Positions 12,255 through 59,200 of a DNA stretch of 59,657 bases are shown in pieces. Source of the stretch: Branchiostoma floridae (Eukaryota; Chordata; Leptocardii; Amphioxiformes; Branchiostomatidae); the NCBI RefSeq assembly GCF_000003815.2, contig NC_049982.1, forward strand, positions 10,442,290-10,501,946, given 5' to 3'. The notes under the pieces are model-generated. The model was not told the DNA's origin. It made no database searches and worked only from the letters and a program-made list of their open reading frames with translations. Position 1 is the stretch's first letter. Each line of letters begins with the position of its first letter. The position numbers were made by a program, and so were the translations under genes.

Positions 12255-13161
12255 TATAAATAAACTGTCCCCAAATCATTGGGTCACTTTTTCCGAATTT
12301 ACTTCTTTCGGTTCTATTCCGCACATTTATATCTTTATTCATATTTGCCCATCTTGTGTTGCTTAGCTTTAGACTTTGCCGAATGTAAGGCCGAATCACA
12401 GGGAGGTACTGCCAGTTACTACTTCTCCCGAACCTACTGGCCGTGGACGACTGATGAAGAGACACCAGAACCTTACATTGAAAATGGTGAGCTGTCTAGT
12501 GATGAATTCGAAGTACTAGTAATCTAGCTTTAGTCTAATTTCTTCGTGATCTAGTAATCAAAAAATAACTGTGAACAAGTTTTCAAGTGTCCGGGAAAAA
12601 TGATGAAGAAATTAGATTCTATTTTCTTAACGTCTTATAACTTATAACAAATAAAAAAAAACTATTTTCATATTTGCTGTAATCTTCCTCACTTTTGTTC
12701 ATAGTCATAGTCTTCTATAGAGTCACTTCATATTTTCCGATCCTGTGTTGCTTTAGACTTTGCCGAGGGCAAGGCCGAATCACAGGGAGGTACTTTAACG
12801 ACCGTCAGTCACACCTACTTCTCCCGAACCTACTGGCCGTGGACGACTGATGAAGAGACACCAGAACCTGATGTTCAAGATGGTGAGCTGTCTAATGATC
12901 TAGTTACCTAAATGTACATATGTGAACAAGTTATCAAATGTCGAAGAAATGATGAAGAAATTACTGATGAATTACTTATGACTGTAGCTGATTTTTATTC
13001 TATTTTCCTAGTGTCTTATAACTTTGCACTAACTCACTGCAGACCCTGCCGAGACCGGATGGAGCCTTGCCGCCTGGACTGATCATATTTTCCAGGCCAA
13101 GAACCTGATGATTGCCCAGATCTGGGCCGACCCGCCTGTGGTCCTCGACGACCCTCCTTAA
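9255..13161 (+). CDS. Copy 3 of tandem modular secreted-protein gene (nine exons, 443 aa)
   Basis: Exons: 9255-9443, 9854-10032, 10493-10674, 10944-11048, 11332-11508, 11724-11864, 12373-12486, 12757-12882, 13043-13161; 1,332 nt joined, open throughout. This is the fullest arrangement: signal exon, leader exon 2, then modules 3, 4, 5, 6, 7a, 7b and 8. Every module from exon 4 on starts with Asp made from a split G|AY codon, runs through a Pro/Glu/Thr/Gly linker, and reaches a Trp- or Tyr-rich segment such as TWSHLWTEMGNK or RTYWPWTTDEE. Exon 4 is one codon shorter than in copies 1 and 4; exon 7a is one codon shorter and has an extra Cys (FAECK). Its 3' flank matches copy 1, not copy 2. Candidate AATAAA at 13786-13791. 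Family not recognised. Confidence 0.77.
11990..12113 (+). repeat. Tandem repeat of about 40 bp in intron 6 of copy 3
   Basis: A unit containing AAATTTAAGAGAC then GTGCTTAACGTAAGAAAATT occurs three times. Copy 4 has two units (about 17,485-17,564); copies 1 and 2 have none. Confidence 0.85.
12207..12247 (+). repeat. (AC)n microsatellite in intron 6 of copy 3
   Basis: About 20 uninterrupted AC units. Copies 1 and 2 keep only a few units at the same place, so it expanded in copies 3 and 4. Confidence 0.95.
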
Positions 13162-14757
13162 CGCCCTTCTGTCTATCAGAGGAGACTCGGTCTTTACGCA
13201 GCTGAGATGAGCAACACGCGAATGGGTATCTATTGAGTTTTGGGGATAGGGAACGTTTGTTGAAACACATGTCCTACAGATTGTTATTTAGGAAATTGAT
13301 TGACATTAGTTACAGCTCATACTGCCGGCCATGTATGTACTTTATGCTATCTACATCTTTCTAACTTTGTTCTAGATCGCTAAATCCTCCCTGATAACAC
13401 CGCGAGGGAAAGTGAATCTGGCATCCCCCATTCAAAATGGATGTGCTACAGTATATTTTTTGATTGTACGGACTTTCCATCCAGCTCGTATTTATGTCAT
13501 TGCGCGAAAGGAATACTATTAATGTTACTTCTTTATTTTCTAATCTTTATGGCATTATATGCTCAACTTATCATATTTTTAAAAGTTTAATTTCTCCTGT
13601 GAGAAATCATATTTATTGATCAACACAGCAGCTGTACTTTGGGTCATTCCTTATACCTGTAGTCACAGTGAAGCTGCATATGACATCTCAATACACGACG
13701 ATCAATTTGACATATATGACATACCTTTAGCAGCACAGGGAATTAATAGATTTACTATTTTGTCATGTTCTACTCCGAAGATAAAAATAAAAATGTACAA
13801 ATATGTTGGTATCTTTACGTGTCTTTTTGTGTTCTATGTGTTTATTTATGGAACGCGGTAAATGTACAGTTTGAAGTGTTGCTTTTTTGCTGTCGAACTG
13901 CATACTCTTTGTAGCGAAAAAATGACAGTTCATAGTCACACGCCTAGTCATATTCACACACGTTTAGTAACGCCGACGATTATTCGGGGCGGTGATTCGA
14001 GATTTTCCGTTGAACATGGTCGACCAGTTCTCTATTGCCGAGAAGATCGTTCCCGCATAGAAATTCAGATCGTTTCTTCGGCGTAAGAGAACCTGGCCAT
14101 GAAAATTACGAGTCAACGCTTCCCCAAAATAACCAGCGGAACACTGGTCCTCTTAGAAGGTTGTGCAGAGGACTCTGATGTTCACACATGTCCAACACGT
14201 CGTCAATATGCTTACAATGATGTCACAAAGATTCAAACGTCTTTAAAAAGACAACAATGGTAAGTAATACCATAAATACACGTTACATACGAGTAAGCAC
14301 CATATATATGCATAATATGATAATTTAGCATCTTTCCGCTGCAAATTATCAATACTTGATTTCTCAAGTTTTACAAAGGATGTTGAAAAGGACATGTTGA
14401 ATCTTTCTACTGAAGAATAACCAGAATAATTTGTGTCATTCACGGTAATGGTAGTCAATAGGCTAGCCGTATGTAAACTACTCATACGGAAAGATTTACA
14501 CATTTACTTCCTATCATCTGATTTTTCTATGAAGAACAAGTATATCGATAACCATCAATGTATCCGTTCCATCTGCGCACATCTGTTCTGCCCACGTCTG
14601 TTCTGCGCAGGTACAATAGCGACAATTGACATTAAGGTTCTAGAACGTCACAAATCACTCGATACGACGTTTACGCAGTGAACGGTCGTGTTTTGTTTAC
14701 AACGTGCAAAACTTTTTGACTTTTGCAGCGAATTGATAAAAAATCCAACTCGATAAT
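13162..14757. other. Intergenic spacer between copies 3 and 4
   Basis: Type-A 3' flank nearly identical to the spacer after copy 1, followed by the shared upstream region. No gene is supported. AATAAA at 13786-13791 lies 625 nt past the stop, almost the same distance as its counterparts after copies 2 and 4. Confidence 0.6.
14637..14650 (+). promoter_or_regulatory. Conserved upstream motif of copy 4
   Basis: Same 14-base GTTCTAGAACGTCA element, at the same 108-nt spacing to the copy 4 ATG. The flanking CATCTGCGCACATCTGTTCTGC repeats are shared by all three upstream regions. Confidence 0.3.
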
Positions 14758-17651
14758 ATGCCGATTGGGTTTTTGTTGAGGAGAGCATGGCACCTATACC
14801 TGTTCGTCTGCGGTATGTGTTTCTACTCCGCGGTAATGAAGGCAGCTGTAGAGAGGCAGATCATCCCCCGCGATATCATCGCACGCGAATTTCTGGATAA
14901 GCTTGATGTCTATGACACCAATAGTGAGCAGTGGAGAATCTACCCGGTAAGTAAAACTATTAGCGAATGAGACATGTTTTCCGAACTTTTTTCCCTCCAA
15001 GTGAAGTTATTACAATGCGATAAATGCGATTTCAGTACATCACGGCGACTGCACTGTTCGTAGACAAATTGCGACATTGCCACTTTCCTACATCAAGACA
15101 TCATTTCACCATACGACCGACACATCAACGATTCAATGACTACGTGAACATTCAATGTAGAATCAGCGCATGGACTTTGTGTAAATGTTGTGTATTCAAT
15201 ATGTAACTTTTCTGATCGTATGTCAATCGCCTCTAACTCTAAAACTGTAGCATTACGTCGAATTGTTACTGATATTGTTTTGACAATTTTCTATTCTGTT
15301 TTCCGTAATTTGGCCTTTACCGTGCCCTTGCTGTTATGTCTATCGATACAGGTGGCAAATGAGGAGATCTTTCTACGGGCGTACTTACGTCCTGCCAACG
15401 AGACCCACTACAGCAGAATCGTGGGTTGTGATCTCTACAGAGATGAACACAGGGACACTATGGTGAAGAGGCTGACGGCCGGGGGGACAGACCCAGGACG
15501 GGTCAACATGGCCAATTCATCCGACTCATGGTTGGTGTTTCTCTATGTTTCATATCTTATACACCTTTTCCTTTGTTCAGTTCGTGTTCAAGGCATCTCG
15601 ATAATCTTAAAGATTCTCCGTCGCTACTTTCATGTCAGCTTCTCGTTGGTTTTATCCTGATAATTCCTTTTTTACTCTCTCTTTAGCGACTGTACCTCTT
15701 TTCAAACCGTTTTTTATGGATATCATGACGATTTTCACCTTTGTACATTGCATCAACACGCTAAACGTTCAAGGTACTTAAAAATCGTTGTTGTTCTTAT
15801 TATTTCTGTACGTCTCCCGTGTGATAACTTACATAAATAGATCTTCTGATAATGGTAACATTGTTGTTGTTCCTCATTGCATGATGTGTAAGGAGAGGCA
15901 GTTCCGGAATAAAACTGACCCACGGAGATACATATAACCACAGCATTTGAAGATTTAGAGCCTCACTCTTTCTCCTACAGGCGGTTCTCCTATTTATTAC
16001 ATGCCTGTAAACACGTGAGATTGCCGAACTTTGACTTCGACGTGCCTCCCGTCGAAGAGGAAGCGCCTCCCTACCACCCTATTACCTGGCTTCAGCTCGC
16101 CAGGAATATCCGTGACTGGACCAAGGACTACCTTCGCGAGGCTTTCGCTGAAGATCCGGCAGGTGAGGGGAAACGAAATCGTCTTATCAGTTCAAACTTT
16201 AGAAAGTAACTCTTCACACACGTAACGAACTGGTATGCTTGCAACCGTACATTTATGTTTCACGTGCAGAAAGCATCGGTGTACAGGAGGGATTCTGTAG
16301 CAAGATCGGTGTTACTGTTTATGTCATAATACTTGTCTTTTCTGTCTTTTAAACGCTCATAAAATAGTTAAGAATCTAGCAAAGAACCGATCAATATTGT
16401 ATCGTTTCTATTTTTGTCCAGACACCTACACCGGAGAGGAACCTAGACCGCTCATGTGGTCTGAGTTAATCCACGATATCTACAAAAATGTGGTGGAATG
16501 GTTCTCGCCGGAAGATGAGAACTCAACCGGTTAGTACAGATTATCAATAAAATCTACATCACAAGTTTATCATACTATTATACCGATCTACCACTGCATA
16601 TGGTTTTTAGAAAACAAGAGGTATGGTTGATAAGAAAGTATTTGTCAGAATGTCGAAGGATTAATTTTTCAAATCTTGGATTGTGTTAATTAGCAGGATG
16701 CCTCTGTATTAAACGGCATGAATTCGAAGGTCGTCAATTCATACATATACCTTAGCTACAAGTTTGTGCGTTACATTTAATGGTTTTACAAGTTTAATTC
16801 TGTACTATGTTTCCACAGACGCTGCTAACACCCCGCTCCAAGCCGGCAATACTCATTATACTGACCCCGCTGAGACCGATGCGTCCTCTGTCACGTGGTC
16901 TCACCTGTGGACCGAGATGGGGAACAAAGTGTCCGGCGTCACCGCGATGTTTTTGTCAGAGGCGCCTGATGACTCTGCAACCGACGGAACACCTGAAATC
17001 GGTACGGACACAGAAAACGTCTTAAAAACGTATCAACGCGTTAGCAGAGGGAAAGGTTTTGTGAGCAAAGGACGATTACTTTTTTGGATTCGCATAACTT
17101 CTACACAAGCCTTCGTCCTGTCAAACTCATCTTTAGAAATGTAATTAGAGGTTAACAAGATGTGTGGTTCGTTGTCTTGATGGTGATATTTCGCTCCTGA
17201 TCTTTGCTCTAGACCCTGCCGACCCTGAGCCCACAGGAGGAGTTTGGGCTGCACTTCAGGGTTTGTGCACGGACCTGATGAACCGCCTCCCCTCATACCG
17301 GTCAGACAATACGGACAGGTCTGATGACAACAAGGATCCCTGCACGGAGACAGGTAACATGGAGGCGAACTTGTTACGACGTACAATACTGAAACATTTG
17401 CAGAAAATTCTATTGCAAAATAGACATTCAGAATTGTGTTCGGATGGTCTCAGGTGCAGGGTAGAGGAAGACCTTAAATTTGAAGTTAAATTTAAGAGAC
17501 CCGTGCTTAACGTAAGAAAATTAAATTTAAGAGACACGTACGTGCTTAACGTAAGAAAATTCGCCTGACCACATTCCTCTGGACGAATACAGGTCGACCT
17601 GACTGTGTGCTTTAGCGGACACGACTATATGTTTTGATCACATACACCCTA

Positions 17652-17707
<56 letters not shown>

Positions 17708-18569
17708 TAGATAGTATAAATAAACTGTCCCCACATCATTGGGTCACTTTTTCCGAAATTACTTCTTTCGGTTCTATTCCGCACATTTATATCTTTATTT
17801 ATATTTGTCCATCTTGTGTTGATTTAGACTTTGCCGAGGGCAAGGCGGAATCACAGGGAGGTACCGCCAGTCACTCCTATTTCTCCCGAATCTACTGGCC
17901 GTGGGCGAGTGATGAAGAGACACCAGAACCTGATGTTCAAGATGGTGAGCTGTCTAGTGATGAAGTAATCTAGCTTTAGTTTAATTTCTTCGTGATCTAG
18001 TAATCAAACTGTGAACAAGTTATCAAGTGTCCAGGGAAAATTCTATTTTCCTAACGTCTTATAACTAATAAAAATCCACATTAACACTATATTCATATTT
18101 GCTGTGATCATCCTCACTTTTCTTCATAGTCATAATCTTCTATAGAGTCACTTCATATTTGCCAATCTTGTGTTGCTTTAGACCTTGGCGAAGGCAAGGC
18201 CGAATCGCAGGGAGGTACCGCCTCCTACTTCTCCCGAACCTACTGGCCGTGGACGACTGATGAAGAGACACCAGAACCTGATGTTCAAGATGGTGAGTTG
18301 TCTAGTGATGGATTAATATGACTTTCTCAGTGATGTAGTAATCTTAATGTGAACAAGGTGTGAAAGTGTCGGAAAATTACGAAGAAATTACTTGTAGCTT
18401 ATTCTATGTTCCTAACGTTTTATAACTTCTTGTAACCTCTCTCACTGCAGACCCTGCCGAGCCCGGATGGAGCCTGTCCGCCTGGAGTGATCTCATTTTC
18501 CAAGCCAAGAACCTGATGATTGCCCAGATCTGGGCCGACCCGCCTGTGATCCTCGACGACCCTCCTTAA
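14758..18569 (+). CDS. Copy 4 of tandem modular secreted-protein gene (nine exons, 442 aa)
   Basis: Exons: 14758-14946, 15352-15530, 15981-16162, 16422-16529, 16819-17001, 17213-17353, 17828-17944, 18182-18292, 18451-18569; 1,329 nt joined, no internal stop. Signal-like N-terminus and leader as in copies 2 and 3. Exon 4 ends ENSTG, which contains an N-glycosylation sequon absent from copies 1 and 3. Exon 5 has a two-codon net insertion, with HYT inside the linker. Exon 7b is the most diverged seventh module (starts DLGEGK, 37 codons). The C-terminal exon has SLSAWSDLIFQAKN, like copy 2 and unlike copies 1 and 3 (SLAAWTDHI). This copy alone has an open frame through a possible extra exon in intron 2 (15687-15773). 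It is the right-hand end of the array. Candidate AATAAA at 19195-19200. Function unknown. Confidence 0.76.
15687..15773 (+). other. Candidate cassette exon 2b in copy 4 (intact); disabled counterparts in copies 2 and 3
   Basis: An 87-bp segment in intron 2 follows a long pyrimidine tract ending TTTAG and is followed by AAG|GTACTT. Exon 2 ends and exon 3 begins in phase 2, and this segment is open in that frame in copy 4, encoding a Cys- and His-bearing stretch (starts DCTSFQTVFYGYHDD). The same 87 bp exists in copy 2 (4986-5072), where CAA has become TAA at 5002-5004, and in copy 3 (10184-10270), where a C to G change gives TGA at 10266-10268. It could be an ancestral exon lost in some copies, a poison exon, or chance. 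In another frame all three copies are open with a hydrophobic reading (IFKPFF then a Phe/Ile/Val run), but that frame hits a stop in exon 3. Confidence 0.35.
17485..17564 (+). repeat. Tandem repeat of about 40 bp in intron 6 of copy 4
   Basis: Two units of the same repeat as in copy 3 intron 6. It arose before the split of copies 3 and 4, or moved between them by gene conversion. Confidence 0.85.
17653..17703 (+). repeat. (AC)n microsatellite in intron 6 of copy 4
   Basis: About 25 AC units with one AA interruption, the counterpart of the array in copy 3. Confidence 0.95.
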
Positions 18570-21156
18570 CGCCCTTCTGACTACCAGAGGAGACTAAGGC
18601 CTCAAGCAGCTGAGCTGAGCAACACCTGAAACAGTATCTATGGGTTTTGGGGATAGGGAACGTTTGTTGAAACACATGTCCTGCAGATTATTTCGGAAAT
18701 TGACTGACATTAGCTACAGCTCATACAGCATATACGTGCAGGCCATGTATGTACTTTCTGCTATCTACATCTTTCCAAATGTGTCCTAGGTCATAAAATT
18801 CTCGTAACAACGCCTATAGGGAAGGTGAAAATCTGGCATCCGCAATTCAACATGAATGTGCTGCAATATATTTTCCGATTGTACGGACTTTCCATCCAGC
18901 TTGTATTTATGTCATTGCGCAAAAGGAATACTAGTACGGTTTATACTTCTTTATTTTCCAATCTTTATGGCATTATAAACTCGGCTTTATCCACATTCAT
19001 ATATTGAAGCGAATTCTCATGTAGGGAATCATATAGATTGGTCATCACAGCAGCCGTAAGTCATTCCTAATAGGTACTGTGTACCTGTATACGACATGAT
19101 CTTAATAGACGACACTGTATCTGACATATTTCATTTAGCAGCACTGGAACTTAAAAAAGTTGTTTGTAGCAACATGTTCTGCTCCGAATGTAAAAATAAA
19201 GATATATAAATTATGTAAATTGTAGATTTTGTTATTCTTCAACAAGAAGTGTTGATGAAGAAACAATAGTCAAAATCAAAGCAATGTTATATTGATGCAG
19301 ATATTCATACTCGATGACATGCAACGAGAGCAACTTAAAGTTAAACATATACATGACTATAAAAGAATACAGCAGTCATGGTTGTTTTATGACAATACTG
19401 GTATCTGCTTTATTACGGGTTTCTATAGAAACTGTACATTGATAAATACAAAGGGGTATATTGAGAAGGTACAAATTTACAAAAGTCAACTTTGTAGTCA
19501 ACTACAAATACTGCAATAATTTTTCAGTGACAATCGTGAAATGGGCTGACATCTGTAATACAAAAGCTCCTATCAAATGTATGGCACAATGAAGACTGTA
19601 TAGACTTTTTTCTTTGGCGGTATAAAATGGAGAGGAAACCAGTCTCAGAGCTGATTCTCAGAACAAATCAAACCAGTCTGTCAGACACTTTGGATCTTGA
19701 CGTATACAATGAGTACTAGACTGGACGCCAGATTGTTCCAAGGCTTATAGAAGCCAGCTTTAACATGCCCTCAAGGAAATTCTAACACAGGCAAACCTTA
19801 TCTTATCAGTTTAGGGATGTCTGTGGTAACATTTCTTTGCGGGCGTGTTGGCCCTAGAGTCGAAGAAATGGCCTGTGTAAGCTACTACAAGAATAATTTC
19901 TTTCTTTATTTCATTTTCATGTACCCAAAATGTTCTTATACCCTCATCTAGCCCTAGACCAGCCATGTGCCGGATCAATCTTTTATCTGGCAAATAGTTA
20001 CTATGGAGGATGGTGCTTCGGCTAGACTAAACTAGCCTGCCTTTTCCTAATGACCTGTTATAATAGGCAGAAAACTACTGCAGCCCTGGTTGTTAGTTAA
20101 TGGCACACATATTGCACAAGGACTTAACACAAAATGTTAGAATGCCTGATACTACTAGTTTGCATGTCTTTTCTTAATTTACATCTACATGTAATCTGGG
20201 CAATGCAGTACTTCCTGATCATGACAGCAAACATGTCGTTAGTACACATATTTTGATCCTCCTTCTTACTTCACAAGGGTATTCAATGGGGTGAATTTTA
20301 CAGGTAACATCATCATAATCATCGGTCGGCTGCTGCGCACAAAAAATTTGAAAATACTCAAACTTTTGATCATTGATCTCTTCAGTACTGACTACCAACC
20401 ATCCAATTTAGTCTTAACCACTGCAACAGATGAACAAACAGGTGACAACAAATATTGTTCAATTTTTTTAAATGATTGACAAAAAAGCAGAAATATAAAA
20501 CTGAGCATTCATACATGCACAAGATGCAACAGAACATTCATTTATAGAACATAATAAATATTTACAAGTGTTGTTCACATTTAATATACATCATATAATA
20601 AAAGGCTACACAAATCTGGAACTAGGTTGTATTTTGATAATACACAAGCATATATATTTTTCTCTAAGTCCTAACATACTAACAACATAGACAGAGAGAA
20701 ACCACTGTATTCGGGAGAATTGTGGTAAAGAAATGGTTACCCAGGCAAATTCTTTCAACCAGAGACTACTGAAAGCTCTAACATTTGGCAGAGATTATCT
20801 ATCCCTTTTCACCTATTCCAAATGTCCATTACATATCAAATTTTCCTTTCAGGAACAGCATTTCTGACTGATCTTTCAACTGGAAACTTTTAAAATGATA
20901 CAGCACTAAGTTGACATTTGAGCTTTTCATCGTGTAGTAAGGTGTTAAGTATTATTCTAACAATATACATATTTCATTAATCTAAGTATAACATATTAAT
21001 CTATAGTAGCCTGATCGGTTCCCTTTAAAATGGAAATGTGAAAATCATACGTCTTCTGAAGTTCAGTCCAAAACCAACTGGGCACCATTCAACACTGTTT
21101 CATCCCGAGCACCACAGTCATACCAGCAGTGCCCCCTGTTGGTCGGCACAGGTACT
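18570..21156. other. Intergenic region between the array and the ABTB-type gene
   Basis: To about 19,400 this is the type-B 3' flank of copy 4. The rest is single-copy within the window. The two genes converge here, so both 3' ends should lie in this stretch. A minus-strand ATTAAA (plus-strand 20,580-20,585) could serve the ABTB-type gene with a 3' UTR of about 575 nt; this is weak. A perfect 14-bp palindrome, GTTTCTATAGAAAC, is at 19,419-19,432. No gene seen. Confidence 0.55.
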
Positions 21157-55964
<34,808 letters not shown>

Positions 55965-56075
55965 ACTGAAACCTCAGAGCCTCTCAGAGCGGACCGCAAA
56001 ATTACCGATCGGCGATCACTGTACACTACTTACATCCGAAACGTCGAGCACATTGTCCACATAAGGTCAACGCAC

Positions 56076-56237
56076 CTCCAGCCAGCGGTCTTTTCTTGCT
56101 GCGGCTTTTTCAACCCTCTTGGCTTTGATAGGTGACCCTACACAAACAGTATCCACTGCGGACCTTGCAGCTCTCCTTGCCCTCCAGGCTAAGTAGTGGC
56201 GCCTGCTGCCTCTGTGACCAGTAACTTGATCTAGTCC
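56076..56237 (-). other. Candidate 5' untranslated exon of the ABTB-type gene
   Basis: On the minus strand a pyrimidine-rich acceptor (CTCTTCTTTTGTAG) precedes 56,237 and a donor (GGAG|GTGCGT) follows 56,076. The coding exon is preceded by TTTCAG one base before the ATG, which could be the matching acceptor. If used, the start context becomes GGAGTATGG. No expression evidence. Confidence 0.22.
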
Positions 56238-59200
56238 CTACAAAAGAAGAGGGTAATGCAGTTGTTACTTGTAACTTCTGTGACCATAAACACCAAAGTG
56301 TATAGGAAAATGGGAAAATGATACAACAACAGAGGAATGTGCTGAATGACACATCATTATGCACTCAAGGTTCCATTAATTGTACAGTATATCTCCACAA
56401 GTGGTTCTAGTGGGCTCTCCAAATTGCTTACAATTGCTACGTTAAGCACCAATTACCAAAGTACAAACTGCTGTCTAAATATGTCCAGAAGGTCAAAGTC
56501 TACTGGCCTTGTTCAGTAACATCAACATTTGGCATGTTTATAACCTTTATGCTTTAATATGTGTACTTCATCTTGACAAACAAATCAGATATAGAGGCCA
56601 AAACGTCAGACTGAGCAAAAAAATCTCAATATAGAGACATTATGGACATCAGACAAAAGAATGTTAGCAGCACCTTGATTGTAAAAATATTCACTTTAGG
56701 GCCACTTTAGACAAAATCAAAAACAGTAAGGCAGTATGTTCTCCAATTAAGAAACAACTATTAGAGATGTCACAACAAGAACGGCACCAACTTCTGTTAC
56801 TAATTATTCCACTTCTGGTACTGTTTTACTTTGAATGTAGACAATAAGAATTAGTTACTTTGCAATTTGATTGAAGAGCTAGATAAAAGGTTTTCAAGTT
56901 GTACATAAAACCTAGCTTAATGATAGTTTTCATGGAGTAAACTTAACAATTATAGGGTAACTTCAGTACTGCCATTCTGCAGGATTACATGCCGCTTATC
57001 AGGTTTTTGAGCCACCGACCCTTTTTATAGCTCTTCAACAGTTAGATCTATATCTACCTAGTCTGTGTAACACAAACTCCACGGTCCAGGGCTGTAACTG
57101 GCGGGCTAATATAAGCGAGATTTAATCAGGCTATATCGTACCCTTTCAAGTAAACACGCATTTTTAACGTAGTTTTGTTACTGCCAAACTGTTTGTTTCT
57201 TCTCCTACCTGTAATGTGAGCTTTTCTTTTCAAGTTACTTTTAGTGCACAACTTGCATTGAAGTAATAAAATGATCCTACAAAGTAGGCAAACAGAGGAA
57301 TTGTGTACAAAGCAAAAGGACATACAATGCTACCAGACAGTTGCTAGTTTAGAGAAAGGCTACTTCTCAAAACCTCTGAGTGTTCTCACTCACAACTCCT
57401 TGCTCTGTGGGAATATACACAAGTAAAGAAACAAACTATCCAGCTATATTGTTTAAGACAGCATTGACAGTTTGGTTGTTGTTATGATTGTAACTGTATG
57501 ACTGGAGGGGTATTATCAAAGGGCCTTAATGGGTCAGTACCCTTGAATATTAACATCCTACAAAGGGCGATGTGTAGAGGGTCTGATGATTGAGACAAAC
57601 AACTGGAGCAATATGCTTCAGCATGATGTTGGACAAAGCCACAGTGTGTCCTATGCAAAATCAGATTGAAGATTTCAGTCTTGAAGTTGCCTTCCAGAAT
57701 TTGTCACGATTTAAAAAAGAAATATCTATATCTAAGAAATAAAAGATAAATATCTAAGAACATCTATAAAAGATCTATAAAATGTAATCCTACATTGGCA
57801 ATGTTTTGGACAGTTCCTGATACAAAAACATGAGTCATGTTCAAGTACCACTCACGAGGCAAACTCACTTATACCAGCTACAAGTATGAATTGCAAAAAT
57901 GATCATAATCGCCATTGGAAAGGTAAAATCTCAACAGACTGTAGAATAGAGAAGACAGCCACAAGACTTGACCTACCTCCCCCTGACAGTCCCAGGGTCT
58001 GACTGACAGAGAAAGTCTAGATCTACTCATGGCCTAATTGGGTAGGGAAAACTTTCTCATGGGAACTCCATACCACATGACTTGTCACCTGCTTTGGCCA
58101 GGCTCACTGTGCCTTTCTCCACTACCATGGGAAGACCAGCGAACACTTGTGACAGTTCTTTACAAACGAACAGCTCTGTGTACTCTTCTCATCCTACTCA
58201 TGTGCTACGAGTTTGTACAGGTCAAGAAACTGTCACAACCAGTTGTTTCGATTGCTATTTGCACAAGGCATGTTTTCTTAGCAGACTTTTTCAGAATATG
58301 TGTGATGAACCCTTGTGACATTTTCCTGACAGACAAGCAGTCTTGTGTACAGTTCTCATCCTACAAGTTTGTCTTAAACTGCCTCAACGAACTTACATTT
58401 TAGGTTGATGGTACAATATGAGAAAAAAAGTCTTATCAACAGAGCGAGACAGCTTTTTACTTTCAAGCAAGTAAAATTAAACGTATGTCAGTGGGCAAAA
58501 ATGTCTTACTACACCTGAAAGCCAAAGAGTATCGATTGTCAGTTCATTGGTAAAATACCTTTGTATGATGACATGTACTTTTGATAACCTTATGAATTAC
58601 TAGTATGCTTTCCTTATTTCAGAACAATCCTTAAAATCTGTCATCTCAGACTGCAAGGAAGTTTCACACTAAAGTTTTCTGTGACTCTTCAGTTGTCTGT
58701 ACTGCCTTCCTTTCACACTGATTCCTTTTTGCTCAACTGTCAGCCATAGCCTTCTCACCAAGGTGCTTCACAGTTCTTCATAAACCACCTTCAAGTTACC
58801 ATACAAGGAGGCCTTCCCTAACATGGATACAGTATAGGAACACTGGGATACTATCTGTCAATCCTCTCACAGTTTACAGCCAAAACCACTTGTGTAACTT
58901 TCCCAAGCTCCTAGGACCTGGCACCGAGCCAGCTGAGACACAAAAGCCTTTCCAACTCCTGTTCACAAGGTAAACTTTACCCAAGCTGCTACCCTCCAGA
59001 TCAGGTTCCCTTCTACAAACAGGATCAGAACTGGGCCCTGGACTAGCCTGTACTTGACTTTACTCATACTGAAGCATTCCTTTCTAAGAAGCTGTTTCCT
59101 GTTGCGTTTTCTACAGTTTCTAGCCTTCAACCTAGCCTTCAATTTCCTTGTTTCTAAGCAAGGTGTGGTGACACAAAAGAATATGATATTCTTACATGTA

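Larger units (their letters stand above)
1..19400 (+). repeat. Tandem gene array, four units of 5.2-5.5 kb
   Basis: Exon 3 starts at 1, 5297, 10493 and 15981, giving periods of 5,296, 5,196 and 5,488 bp. Similarity covers exons, introns and long intergenic stretches, so whole segments were duplicated. Downstream flanks fall into two types: those of copies 1 and 3 match each other closely (about 2,580-3,720 with 13,310-14,430), as do those of copies 2 and 4 (about 7,270-8,110 with 18,570-19,400). Similarity stops near 19,400, the right edge. The left edge is outside the window. Confidence 0.9.

Noticed and set aside
19811-19993. 60-codon minus-strand open frame in the intergenic region
   Set aside because: Short, low in recognisable features, and resembles repeat-type sequence; no splice partner or domain.
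58038-58403. 121-codon plus-strand open frame upstream of the ABTB-type gene
   Set aside because: No domain, no neighbouring exon-like segments, and Cys/Leu-rich composition typical of random frames here.
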